Positions 7,437 to 14,816 of a stretch of 38,734 nt of DNA are shown piece by piece. The stretch is taken from NCBI RefSeq assembly GCF_001562415.1, contig NZ_LOEE01000070.1, positions 1 to 38,734 of the forward strand, in the 5' to 3' direction. The stretch is from Thermotalea metallivorans (GTDB lineage: Bacteria > Bacillota > Clostridia > Peptostreptococcales > Thermotaleaceae). How positions within the stretch are numbered: the first letter of the stretch is position 1; every line of letters starts with the position of its first letter. Both the position numbers and the translations under genes were made by a program. The notes beneath the pieces are model-generated. The model ran no database searches. It saw only the letters and a program-made list of their open reading frames with translations, and was not told where the DNA came from.

Positions 7437-7955
7437 GTGATCAGGGTGGCTGCTTCTGTGGCAGAGCAAACATATGTATTTTTGGCGACGATGTATGGGG
7501 GAATTCTCATCGGATTTATCTATGATTTATATAGAATTTTTCGTGCTATATTCAAGCCTAAAAAAATTGCAACCCTTATTCAAGATTTTGTTTTTTGGAT
7601 TGTCATTTCAATTGTTGCCACAGCCGTATTATTGTTTAGCAACTCGGGACAGTTAAGATTTTATACATTTTTAGGATTTATGCTGGGAAGCATCCTTTAC
7701 AACAGGCTCCTGAGCCGTGTTGTCATTACAGCGGTTGTATCGATTCTCCGACTTCTAAGGAAAATCATTGTGGGGTGCATCCAAATGATTTTATATCCGA
7801 TAAAATTATTGACCCGTTGGTTGAGCAAACCATGGAGATGGTTCAAGAAAAAGCTAAAACCTGTCTATTGTCGATGGAAGCGGATAGGAACAATGCCCAG
7901 AAGGATTTATCAGGAGATAAAAAAATACATAAAAACCATCATGAAAAAAAAATAG
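7437..7955 (+). CDS. yabQ: Spore cortex biosynthesis protein YabQ
   Basis: The 172-residue protein has an N-terminal membrane region with about three hydrophobic segments (YVFLATMYGGILIGFIYDLY, VFWIVISIVATAVLLF, LRFYTFLGFMLGSILY). A very basic cytoplasmic tail follows, rich in K/R/W from ~125 on (RWLSKPWRWFKKKLKP). YabQ is needed for spore cortex formation and is made in the mother cell. GTG 7437 (MIRVAASVAEQ) and GTG 7446 are both possible; GGGGTGAT at 7434-7441 would suit 7446. Only ~40 bp separate it from yabP. The strongly cationic tail suggests contact with nucleic acid or acidic lipid, which is inference. Confidence 0.92.
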   Translation: MIRVAASVAEQTYVFLATMYGGILIGFIYDLYRIFRAIFKPKKIATLIQDFVFWIVISIVATAVLLFSNSGQLRFYTFLGFMLGSILYNRLLSRVVITAVVSILRLLRKIIVGCIQMILYPIKLLTRWLSKPWRWFKKKLKPVYCRWKRIGTMPRRIYQEIKKYIKTIMKKK

Positions 7956-8033
7956 AAGGAAATCATGGGGATCCATAGAATTATGTATAAAATGACAGGA
8001 GAAAAACAGAAGATATAGAGAAGGGTGAAACAG

Positions 8034-8360
8034 ATGAAGATGGCTCAAGAAAGAAAGAAGAGAATAAGAAAAGGAAATAGACCTTTTTATCTGATCCTTC
8101 TAGTGGTTGGCCTGTATGTCCTATGGATTTTTCTGAGTCAGCAGATAAAACTTTATGAATTGACAAAGCAGGAAGAGGAATATAAAAACAAGGTAAAGGC
8201 TCTAAAAGAAGAAGCAGCCCGTCTGGAGGAGGAGATCAAACAGGGAAATACGCCGGAATTTATTGAGAAGGTGGCCAGAGAGCAACTCAAAATGGTAAAG
8301 CCCAATGAAATTATATATATTGACATGCAGAAGGCAAAATATGGACAAGAAAAGCAGTAG
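8034..8360 (+). CDS. divIC: DivIC/FtsL-type septum formation initiator protein
   Basis: This 108-residue bitopic protein has a basic cytoplasmic N-terminus (MAQERKKRIRKGNR), one membrane segment (PFYLILLVVGLYVLWIFLS, ~15-35), and an extracytoplasmic coiled coil (EYKNKVKALKEEAARLEEEIKQ). It ends with the family signature TPEFIEKVAREQLKMVKPNEIIY. DivIC acts in the FtsL-DivIB-DivIC divisome subcomplex. I prefer ATG 8034 to GTG 8025 because the purine-rich GAAGGG at 8020-8025 is too close to 8025. Its position after yabQ and before yabR matches B. subtilis. Confidence 0.93.
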   Translation: MKMAQERKKRIRKGNRPFYLILLVVGLYVLWIFLSQQIKLYELTKQEEEYKNKVKALKEEAARLEEEIKQGNTPEFIEKVAREQLKMVKPNEIIYIDMQKAKYGQEKQ

Positions 8361-8378
8361 TTAGCAGAATCCTTGTAG

Positions 8379-8407
8379 TTGACAGTCTTTAAAATATAAA
8401 TTATAAT
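8379..8407 (+). promoter_or_regulatory. Consensus sigma-A promoter of yabR
   Basis: TTGACA (8379-8384), a 17-bp spacer and TATAAT (8402-8407) form a perfect consensus, about 50 bp before the yabR start. Confidence 0.9.
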
Positions 8408-8456
8408 ATGTCTTAGCAAAGTTGTAAATAATCTATTAAGGAGGAAGATCTAATTT

Positions 8457-8882
8457 ATGCCGGTTGAAATAGGAAAAGTTGTAGAGGGCACGGTAACAGG
8501 AATTACCAATTTCGGTGCTTTTATTCAACTACCGCAAGGGAAAACAGGTTTATGTCATATTTCAGAAGTGGCAGATGATTACGTTAAAAATATCCATACG
8601 TATTTAAAGGAACAGCAGAAAGTAATGGTAAAAGTGATTGCAATTGACGGAAACGGAAAGATTAGCCTCTCTATCCGGCAGGCACAGGAAAAACCTCCTA
8701 AAAAGAGTAACCAGCCAATGCAAATTGACTGGCAGAAGAAAAATGCGGATGCAGGTTTGTCTTTTGAAGATAAGTTGCTAAAGTTCTTAAAGGATAGCGA
8801 TGAGAAACAACAGCAACTGAAGAAGAATATGAAAGATTCAAGAAGAGGGAATGGCTATAATAGAAAGGATGCAATGCGATAA
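8457..8882 (+). CDS. yabR: S1-domain RNA-binding protein (YabR-like)
   Basis: The 141-residue protein has one S1 domain at ~1-75: VEIGKVVEGTVTGITNFGAF, GKTGLCHISEVADDYV, VMVKVIAIDGNGKISLSIRQ. A charged, low-complexity tail follows, rich in K/Q/N, ending RRGNGYNRKDAMR. S1 domains bind single-stranded RNA; YabR-type proteins are ribosome-associated general factors of uncertain function. The ribosome site is AAGGAGGAAGAT before ATG 8457. It has its own consensus promoter and a terminator 5 bp after the stop, so it is a strongly expressed single-gene unit inside the block. Confidence 0.93.
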   Translation: MPVEIGKVVEGTVTGITNFGAFIQLPQGKTGLCHISEVADDYVKNIHTYLKEQQKVMVKVIAIDGNGKISLSIRQAQEKPPKKSNQPMQIDWQKKNADAGLSFEDKLLKFLKDSDEKQQQLKKNMKDSRRGNGYNRKDAMR

Positions 8883-8886
8883 TGAT

Positions 8887-8912
8887 AACCGAGACCATGT
8901 CTCGGTTTTTTA
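8887..8912 (+). terminator. Intrinsic terminator after yabR
   Basis: AACCGAGAC (8887-8895) pairs with GTCTCGGTT (8899-8907) around CAT, followed by a T-run to 8911. Confidence 0.93.
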
Positions 8913-8945
8913 GTTGTGAAATTGGCTATTTGAAGGAGGATGAAA

Positions 8946-9884
8946 ATGACAAAATTAGCTGCCATTGATATTGGAACAAATTCCATGCGTCTATTGATTG
9001 CCCGTGTAAAGGACGGAAAAATTATAGAAAGCTTTAAAGACTTAGAGACTACTCGAATAGGCGAGAATGTTGACAAGACAGGGCGTTTGTCAATAGATGC
9101 CATGGAAAGAAATATAAAGGCACTAGAAAAATTTGTGAACATCGTAAGGAAGGAGAGGATAGAAAACCTATCCGTTATCGCCACAAGTGCCGTAAGGGAC
9201 GCCGAAAACAGGGAAGAGTTTTTGCACCGAGCAAGAAAGGAATTGGGTGTAGAAATTCAGGTGATCAGTGGCGACCGGGAAGCCCAATTAGGATTTTTAG
9301 GAGTATCCCAAGGTTTCGAGGGAAACGATGAAGAAATTCTTGTCCTAGATATCGGAGGAGGCAGTACCGAGTTTATACTGGGCAATGGTGTGGGAATTCG
9401 GCACATGACTAGCGTGAATGTAGGTGCGGTGAGAATGACGGAAAAATATATTGTCGCCGATCCTCCTCGACTGCAGGAGATAGAAGATTTGAAGGAGAGG
9501 GTGGAGCATATCATCCTTCCTACCTTGGTACGGTTAAAGGAAATGAGGGTGGATCGGGTGATCGGCATAGGAGGAACGGCTACCACCATCGCGGCCGTTC
9601 ACAAGGAGCTAAAGGTGTATGATCGGGAAAAAGTGCATCATACGGAGCTGAATTTGCGGGAAGTGAGAAATGTCCTTCAGAAGTTTATGTCAGTATCCTT
9701 GCATGAAAGGAGAAAAATTCCGGGGCTGCATCCGAAAAGAGCCGATGTGATTATTGCAGGGACGATCATCTTAGATCGAATCTTAAGTTTGCTGGAAATA
9801 AACACCCTATGCATTAGTGAATATGATAATCTGGAAGGATTAATCTTTGAACAGTTAGGATATGAATCTGGAAAAAACATATAA
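8946..9884 (+). CDS. Ppx/GppA-family phosphatase (exopolyphosphatase/pppGpp phosphohydrolase type)
   Basis: The 312-residue protein has the actin/ASKHA-fold phosphate motifs of Ppx/GppA: AAIDIGTNSMRLLIA at the start, SVIATSAVRDAENR, then VLDIGGGSTEFILG and GIGGTATTIAAV. It ends with a conserved HPKRADVIIAGTIIL region. Enzymes of this family remove terminal phosphates from polyphosphate or from pppGpp. At ~310 residues this is the short, two-domain form, and the substrate cannot be told from sequence. ATG 8946 is preferred over 8940, because AAGGAGG ends at 8939. It sits between yabR and the tRNAs, a place common in Clostridia. Confidence 0.93.
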   Translation: MTKLAAIDIGTNSMRLLIARVKDGKIIESFKDLETTRIGENVDKTGRLSIDAMERNIKALEKFVNIVRKERIENLSVIATSAVRDAENREEFLHRARKELGVEIQVISGDREAQLGFLGVSQGFEGNDEEILVLDIGGGSTEFILGNGVGIRHMTSVNVGAVRMTEKYIVADPPRLQEIEDLKERVEHIILPTLVRLKEMRVDRVIGIGGTATTIAAVHKELKVYDREKVHHTELNLREVRNVLQKFMSVSLHERRKIPGLHPKRADVIIAGTIILDRILSLLEINTLCISEYDNLEGLIFEQLGYESGKNI

Positions 9885-9906
9885 AAAACTGCGGGGAAAG
9901 GATATA

Positions 9907-9935
9907 TTGACAATCTCTTTGTTCTGTTGTAACAT
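9907..9935 (+). promoter_or_regulatory. Sigma-A promoter of the tRNA pair
   Basis: TTGACA (9907-9912), a 17-bp spacer and TAACAT (9930-9935) lie about 20 bp before the first tRNA. Confidence 0.75.
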
Positions 9936-9955
9936 ATATTTTGTTATGAAAAATT

Positions 9956-10032
9956 GGCGGCGTAGCTTAGCTGGCTAGAGCGTCCGGTTCATACCCGGAA
10001 GGTCGGTGGTTCGAGTCCACTCGCCGCTACCA
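9956..10032 (+). tRNA. tRNA-Met (CAT anticodon, elongator type)
   Basis: This 77-nt cloverleaf encodes its CCA. The acceptor GGCGGCG pairs with CGCCGCT, including a G1-U72 pair that I also recall in the B. subtilis elongator tRNA-Met. The anticodon stem TCCGG/CCGGA encloses the loop TTCATAC, and the T-arm has TTCGAGT. It lacks the three G-C anticodon-stem pairs of an initiator. A tRNA-Ile2 (lysidine-modified) reading is less likely but not excluded. Confidence 0.95.
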
Positions 10033-10085
10033 TAGAAAACCGTAGGATGTTGATCCTTTGTGATGCAAACTGTCAATGAAAAAAT

Positions 10086-10162
10086 GGCCCGGTAGTTCAG
10101 TTGGTTAGAATGCCAGCCTGTCACGCTGGAGGTCGAGGGTTCGAGCCCCTTCCGGGTCGCCA
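10086..10162 (+). tRNA. tRNA-Asp (GTC anticodon)
   Basis: This 77-nt cloverleaf encodes its CCA. The acceptor GGCCCGG pairs with CCGGGTC, the anticodon stem CCAGC/GCTGG encloses CTGTCAC, and the T-loop is TTCGAGC. It lies 53 bp after tRNA-Met and is probably on the same transcript. Confidence 0.97.
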
Positions 10163-10178
10163 GTAATGGGTAAAGAAG

Positions 10179-10213
10179 CAGCCTTGAAAATTAAAAGGCT
10201 GTTTTTGTTTTTG
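10179..10213 (+). terminator. Terminator of the tRNA operon
   Basis: CAGCCTT (10179-10185) pairs with AAGGCTG (10195-10201), followed by TTTTTGTTTTT. Confidence 0.9.
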
Positions 10214-10448
10214 CATGGAAAATACAAGGGGGAGGATTGGATCATCTTTTGGGAAAATACTCGTTTCCAATTTGTATATGGACTTTTTGTATATGGACTT
10301 TTTATCGAGGAACTTTTTCATCCCTCGTCAAAATTTCAGGATGCACCCTTCAAAATATCATTTTATAGATGGAAAATACGGGTTTTCTATATGCCCTATT
10401 CATAGAACCTTGTAAAAATCCTGCAGTCTATGTCTAAAATTTTATGGA
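10214..10448. other. Gene-free spacer with a 15-bp tandem duplication
   Basis: Between the tRNA terminator and the spoIIE promoter I see no credible gene. Two short overlapping open frames here have no ribosome site and unremarkable composition. The unit TTGTATATGGACTTT occurs twice in tandem at 10272-10286 and 10287-10301. Nothing else stands out. Confidence 0.7.
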
Positions 10449-10496
10449 GACAAAACAGACAAGTTGACAAATATTTTGCATCACCCCTGATATAAT
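10449..10496 (+). promoter_or_regulatory. spoIIE promoter with 21-bp spacing and Spo0A-box-like repeats
   Basis: TTGACA (10464-10469) and TATAAT (10491-10496) are separated by 21 bp, too long for an ordinary sigma-A promoter. I recall the same abnormal spacing (21-22 bp) in the Spo0A-activated B. subtilis spoIIE and spoIIG promoters. Three GACAA words (10449-10453, 10458-10462, 10466-10470) read as TTGTC on the other strand. The last extends to TTTGTCAA, close to the 0A box TGTCGAA, and overlaps the -35. Activation by Spo0A~P is inferred. Confidence 0.65.
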
Positions 10497-10528
10497 GGCT
10501 CTAAGAATAATCTGTGGGGGGTGTTGTC

Positions 10529-12934
10529 ATGATAGGAAAAACAGAACTTATGCCATACAAACGAAAACAAAATGGACAAGCTGCAGCTGTTTTGGGCAGT
10601 AAAAAATCGGGATTTCTGCCGATTGCAAAACAGATGCTTCTTTTGAATATCATCGGCTTCTTTTTGGGGAGGGCAAGCATATTCGATGATTTGGCTCCTT
10701 TCGGTATCGCTTATTTTATTGCCTTGCTGACAAGGGATAAAAGAAACGGAATCGTAGGCCTCAGTGTCTTGCTGGGTACTATGACTGTAGTAGGCGTAGG
10801 GATCTGGGCAAAATATGGCATTGCCCTGTTTATGTCCTGGTTGTTATTTCGCTGCGTCAAAGACAGAATCCAGTGGAATACCTTTAAGACGGCCTTTGGG
10901 GCAGGAACGGTGATGATGATATCCGGTGTGGGCTACAGAGCTTTTACGGAATTTTATATCTATGATCTGTTTATGACGGTATTTGAATCCGTAGTGGTGT
11001 TTGTATTTGTCTATATTTTATCTTATGCCGTACCTGTAGCCTTACAAAAAACGAATAGGAAAATTTTATCGAACGAGGAGTTGATATGCATTGCCATTAG
11101 CGGGGCTGTACTCATTTCAGGTTTTTCGGAGATGAAGGCGGGGCCCTATGAGATAAAAAATATATTGGGGATCCTTTTAACTTTGTTATTTGCATATCAT
11201 GGAGGAGCGAGCGTCGGGGCCAGTGTAGGAGTTACGATTGGTATTATTACAAGCATGTCCAGTATTGGAACACCGACGATTATCGGTATATATAGTTTCT
11301 CAGGGCTTCTGGCAGGTATTTTTAAGGATTTGGGGAAAACCGGTTCTGCCATAGGCATGATTATGGGAAATGCAATTTTGACCTTTTATATCAATGGGTC
11401 AACGGAAGTGATTTTGCAGTTTGAGGAGATTATTGTCGCCTTTGTAGTCTTTATGCTGATGCCGAAGTCTGTGATCACTTACATGGAGAAGTTTGTGAAT
11501 GCCCAGGCAGGGGTTTTACAATTGGACAAAGCCTATGGGGAGAGAATACGGAAGATTGCCTTTGACCGATTAAGGGAATTTGCCAATGCATTTTCTGAAC
11601 TGGCGGCCACTTATGGACAAATATTAGAGAAAAATAAAGTAATAGATCAGCAGGATATTGCAGGCATCATCGATCAGGTAGTCAATAAGGTATGCAATCA
11701 ATGTGGCATGTGTAGGAGCTGTTGGCAAAATAATTTCTACAATACCTATAATGATATGGTCGATATCATCGGAGTATTGGAGTCCTTCGGGAAAATAAAA
11801 GCAGACAAAATTCCGGTAATGCTTAAAAAAAGGTGTATTCGGCTGGACATGCTGCTCCAGGCAATTGATGACCAGTTTGAGATTTACAAAATCCATTACA
11901 AGTGGCAGAATAAGCTTTTTGAGAGCAGACAACTGGTAGCAGAACAATTTCAGGGAATATCGAACATGATCCATCGTTTGGCCAGGGAAGTATGTATGGA
12001 AGTGCAATTTAAGACAAATATAGAGGATGCCTTGTATGTAGCCTTTGATAAGGCTGGCGTCCAAATCAATAAGGTAACTGTTTTGGAAAAGGAAAACGAA
12101 AAGATAGAAGTAGATGTTGAGAAGAGGCCGTGCTTTGACAGGAAACAATGTGATGAAAAAATTGCACCGATTGTATCTCAGGTTATAGGCGCCGAGTTCA
12201 TCAGAAAAAACCAGCACTGCGTTAGGGATGAGGCTGCGGGTAGTTGCGTATTTAAACTAGTACAAGGGGAAAAGTACAGGATCGGCACAGGTGTAGCCAG
12301 AGTCTCTAAGGAGAATGGCTATATATGCGGAGATAGCTATACGATGATGGATTTGCAGGATGGAAAGTATATGATGGCATTAAGCGATGGAATGGGGTCC
12401 GGAGAACGGGCAGCAAAAGAAAGCACGGCAACCATTACTTTGCTGGAGCAGCTTATGGAAGCAGGCTTTGATCAAGATACGGCGATTAAGACGATTAACT
12501 CTATTCTTGTTTTGAAGTCCTCGGAGGAAATATTTTCTACGATAGATTTATCGATGATTGACCTATATACGGGAAAATTAGATTGTGTTAAAATTGGAGC
12601 TGCCTCCAGCTTTATTAAAAGAGCCGATGGCGAAATAGAAATAATCAAATCTGCTTCTTTACCCATCGGGATTTTGAATAAGATTGATTTTGACAGTCTG
12701 GGCAAACGGCTCCATCACGGGGATTTTCTCATTATGGTGTCCGATGGAGTGCTGGATGCTGACAAGGATATAGATGTAAAGGAAAACTGGATTGTTTCCG
12801 CATTAAAAGCCATCCATAGCAGAAACCCACAATCTATTGCCGACGAGCTGTTGGATATGGCTATCCGGAAATACGGAAACAAAATTGAGGATGATATGAC
12901 GGTATTGGTGACAAAAATTTGGGAATCAAAATAG
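10529..12934 (+). CDS. spoIIE: Stage II sporulation protein E, membrane PP2C-type phosphatase
   Basis: SpoIIE dephosphorylates SpoIIAA to release sigma-F in the forespore and also associates with FtsZ at the polar septum. The 801-residue protein has an N-terminal membrane domain (~25-315, about ten hydrophobic segments) and a central oligomerisation/FtsZ-linked region (~320-570). A C-terminal PP2C domain (~590-800) carries the metal-binding acidic motifs ALSDGMGSGERAAKES (Asp ~620), MVSDGVLDADKD (Asp ~739) and EDDMTVLVTKI. The central part carries four cysteines in C-x2-C-x2-C-x2-C spacing (389-398). The ATG at 10529 behind GGGGGG is preferred to the upstream GTG at 10514. Length fits the family (~800-830). 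Confidence 0.97.
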   Translation: MIGKTELMPYKRKQNGQAAAVLGSKKSGFLPIAKQMLLLNIIGFFLGRASIFDDLAPFGIAYFIALLTRDKRNGIVGLSVLLGTMTVVGVGIWAKYGIALFMSWLLFRCVKDRIQWNTFKTAFGAGTVMMISGVGYRAFTEFYIYDLFMTVFESVVVFVFVYILSYAVPVALQKTNRKILSNEELICIAISGAVLISGFSEMKAGPYEIKNILGILLTLLFAYHGGASVGASVGVTIGIITSMSSIGTPTIIGIYSFSGLLAGIFKDLGKTGSAIGMIMGNAILTFYINGSTEVILQFEEIIVAFVVFMLMPKSVITYMEKFVNAQAGVLQLDKAYGERIRKIAFDRLREFANAFSELAATYGQILEKNKVIDQQDIAGIIDQVVNKVCNQCGMCRSCWQNNFYNTYNDMVDIIGVLESFGKIKADKIPVMLKKRCIRLDMLLQAIDDQFEIYKIHYKWQNKLFESRQLVAEQFQGISNMIHRLAREVCMEVQFKTNIEDALYVAFDKAGVQINKVTVLEKENEKIEVDVEKRPCFDRKQCDEKIAPIVSQVIGAEFIRKNQHCVRDEAAGSCVFKLVQGEKYRIGTGVARVSKENGYICGDSYTMMDLQDGKYMMALSDGMGSGERAAKESTATITLLEQLMEAGFDQDTAIKTINSILVLKSSEEIFSTIDLSMIDLYTGKLDCVKIGAASSFIKRADGEIEIIKSASLPIGILNKIDFDSLGKRLHHGDFLIMVSDGVLDADKDIDVKENWIVSALKAIHSRNPQSIADELLDMAIRKYGNKIEDDMTVLVTKIWESK

Positions 12935-12954
12935 GGCCTTCAGGCTCTTTTTTC
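12933..12954 (+). terminator. Terminator after spoIIE
   Basis: AGGGCC (12933-12938) pairs with GGCTCT (12943-12948, one G-U) around TTCA, followed by TTTTTTC. It begins in the spoIIE stop codon. Confidence 0.75.
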
Positions 12955-13035
12955 TTTTGGCACATTGATATGGGTATAGCATAGGACAAAAAAGACAATA
13001 CTCTCAGATAAAGTAATGATAGAGGGGGAAAGCAC

Positions 13036-13773
13036 ATGAAAAATATGGAAATCAAGCAGATGATTGTAGTAACCGACGGCAAATCCAATATAGGTGGCAA
13101 TCCTGTTACGGTTGCGGCGGAAGCGGCAAAGAAAGGTATTGTTGTGAATGTCATAGGAATTATGGAAAATAAGGACCAAGATGAAGCCTTTGAAGAGGTG
13201 GAAGAGATTGCGAAGGCAGGAAAAGGAATTTGGGAGAATACCCATATTGCAAATTTAGGACATACCATGCATGTCATGACGCAGAAAACAATCAATAAAA
13301 CCATTGGGACAATTGTAGGAAAACAGTTAAAGGAAATTATCGGAAGAGATCTAATGGACATACCGCCCCAATCCAGGAGTAAAATTATTAACTACATGGA
13401 TAAATTGGGTGAGGAAGCAGCGGTAAAATGCTGCATCGTGATGGATTGCAGTGGGAGCATGGCCAATAAAATGGGAACGGCCAGACAAAGTATTATGGAG
13501 TTGATGTATTCTCTCAAAGGGAGAAAGGGAAAAAGTGAAGTGGCCGTCATTGCATATCCGGGAGAAAAGGGTGCATTTTTTAAAGTGATATGTGAGTTTA
13601 CGGAAAACATAGGGGAAATTCAAAGACGGGTGCTGGAGATAAAAACAGGAGGCAATACGCCCACGGCAGCAGCTATGAATAAGGCCATGGATCTTCTATT
13701 GGGGATTCAAGATGTGGAATTTGAAGAGATCATTCAGAATAGTGAACCTCTATTAAAAGAGGGCATGATATAG
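13036..13773 (+). CDS. yabS: YabS-like von Willebrand factor A domain protein
   Basis: The 245-residue protein begins with a VWA-like half (~5-80: IKQMIVVTDGKSNIGGNP, VVNVIGIMENKDQDEAFEEVEEIAKAGKG). A linker at ~85-125 is followed by a second VWA unit from ~128 with a clear MIDAS metal site: CIVMDCSGSMANKM (Asp ~137), then TGGNTPTAAAMNKAMDLL. B. subtilis YabS, between spoIIE and yabT, has the same layout as I recall it. The function is unknown; VWA domains bind metal and partner proteins. The GGGGG ribosome site precedes ATG 13036. It probably works with the kinase encoded next. Confidence 0.9.
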   Translation: MKNMEIKQMIVVTDGKSNIGGNPVTVAAEAAKKGIVVNVIGIMENKDQDEAFEEVEEIAKAGKGIWENTHIANLGHTMHVMTQKTINKTIGTIVGKQLKEIIGRDLMDIPPQSRSKIINYMDKLGEEAAVKCCIVMDCSGSMANKMGTARQSIMELMYSLKGRKGKSEVAVIAYPGEKGAFFKVICEFTENIGEIQRRVLEIKTGGNTPTAAAMNKAMDLLLGIQDVEFEEIIQNSEPLLKEGMI

Positions 13774-13775
13774 GC

Positions 13776-13797
13776 AAACGGCTAGCAATAGCCGTTT
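13776..13797 (+). terminator. Hairpin, probably a weak terminator, between yabS and yabT
   Basis: AAACGGCTA (13776-13784) pairs with TAGCCGTTT (13789-13797) around GCAA. Only a short T-run follows, so readthrough into yabT is likely. Confidence 0.65.
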
Positions 13798-13831
13798 TAA
13801 CATACCCATATAAAAAGGCAGGGAATTTTGC

Positions 13832-14764
13832 ATGGAAGTTTTGAATTTAGAAATAGGAAGCTTGATTCGGGGAAAGTGGAACAAAAATGAATACAGGGTT
13901 TTGCGGTTGCTGGGAGAAGGGGGTATTGGAAAGGTCTATCAGGTTATGGAAGTTTCTACAAAGGAAGTATATGCTTTAAAATTAAGCAGTGACATGCAAA
14001 GTATTGCAAAGGAATATGAAATGATGAAAAAGTTTGAAAGACTGCCCATTACAGTAAAGGTAAAAGAGATCGATGACCTGGAAGCAGCCCGGAAGAAATG
14101 GACTTTTGTGATAGTAGAATATATAGAGGGAAAAAACATGAATCAATACCGTAAAAAGCATCATCTCCAAGTAAAAGACGTATTATCTCTGGGTATCACC
14201 ATTGGAAAGGCATTTCATATACTCCATCAAAATCATTTTGTTTTTGGAGACTTAAAATTGGAAAATCTAATGATTGATGAAAAAAATCATGTGTTGAAAA
14301 TTATTGATCTGGGAGGTGTTACGCCTATGGGGGAAAGCATCAAGGAATTTACACCTCTGTATGATCGGGCCAGTTGGAACATGGGATTGAGAAGGGCGGA
14401 TGAAGGATATGATCTTTTCAGTTTATGCATGCTGATGATATGCCTGCTATTGGGTACGAGATTTCCCATGGAGGACAAGGATGTGGATAAGATGCTGAAA
14501 AAATTAGAAAATGTGGATATTTCCACGGGATTGATAAAACTTTTCCACAGGGGAATCTATCAGAAGGATATTTGTTTTTACCAATTTGTCGTTGATTTAG
14601 AAAATATATATCGCCATAATGGTTACAAAACATCGAAGAAAAGCAAAGTAGATATGCTGGTGAACCGTGCTCTTTTTGGCAGTATTCTATTTTTTTTAGG
14701 AATTCTTTTGTCAATCCTAATAAAAAACGGTGGCGTATGGAAGGTATTTCAGAGGGTGATATAG
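13832..14764 (+). CDS. yabT: YabT-like serine/threonine protein kinase with C-terminal membrane anchor
   Basis: This 310-residue protein is a compact Hanks-type kinase. It has the glycine-rich loop LLGEGGIGKVYQV (~25-37), lysine in YALKLS (Lys50), catalytic loop VFGDLKLENLMI (Asp140, with the HRD motif degenerated to FGD) and the DFG equivalent IIDLGG (Asp159). Residues ~280-300 (LFGSILFFLGILLSILI) form one C-terminal membrane segment. B. subtilis YabT is a sporulation kinase that is activated by DNA and phosphorylates RecA, lacking an extracellular sensor domain; the same architecture is seen here. It lies between yabS and tilS as in Bacillus, 58 bp after yabS. Confidence 0.92.
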   Translation: MEVLNLEIGSLIRGKWNKNEYRVLRLLGEGGIGKVYQVMEVSTKEVYALKLSSDMQSIAKEYEMMKKFERLPITVKVKEIDDLEAARKKWTFVIVEYIEGKNMNQYRKKHHLQVKDVLSLGITIGKAFHILHQNHFVFGDLKLENLMIDEKNHVLKIIDLGGVTPMGESIKEFTPLYDRASWNMGLRRADEGYDLFSLCMLMICLLLGTRFPMEDKDVDKMLKKLENVDISTGLIKLFHRGIYQKDICFYQFVVDLENIYRHNGYKTSKKSKVDMLVNRALFGSILFFLGILLSILIKNGGVWKVFQRVI

Positions 14765-14816
14765 AACTATAAACTATAAAATGAAAAAAGAAAGGTAGTT
14801 TGATGGGAGCAAGGCC

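Noticed and set aside
9956-10032. Initiator tRNA-Met
   Set aside because: It lacks the three consecutive G-C pairs of the initiator anticodon stem and the 1-72 mismatch; the sequence is elongator-like.
10121-10321. Minus-strand open frame ending in GSNPRPPA
   Set aside because: Its tail is the antisense of the tRNA-Asp T-arm, a well-known spurious peptide; no ribosome site.
10166-10415. Two overlapping plus-strand open frames between tRNA-Asp and spoIIE
   Set aside because: They run through the tRNA terminator and the tandem duplication and lack ribosome sites and coding character.
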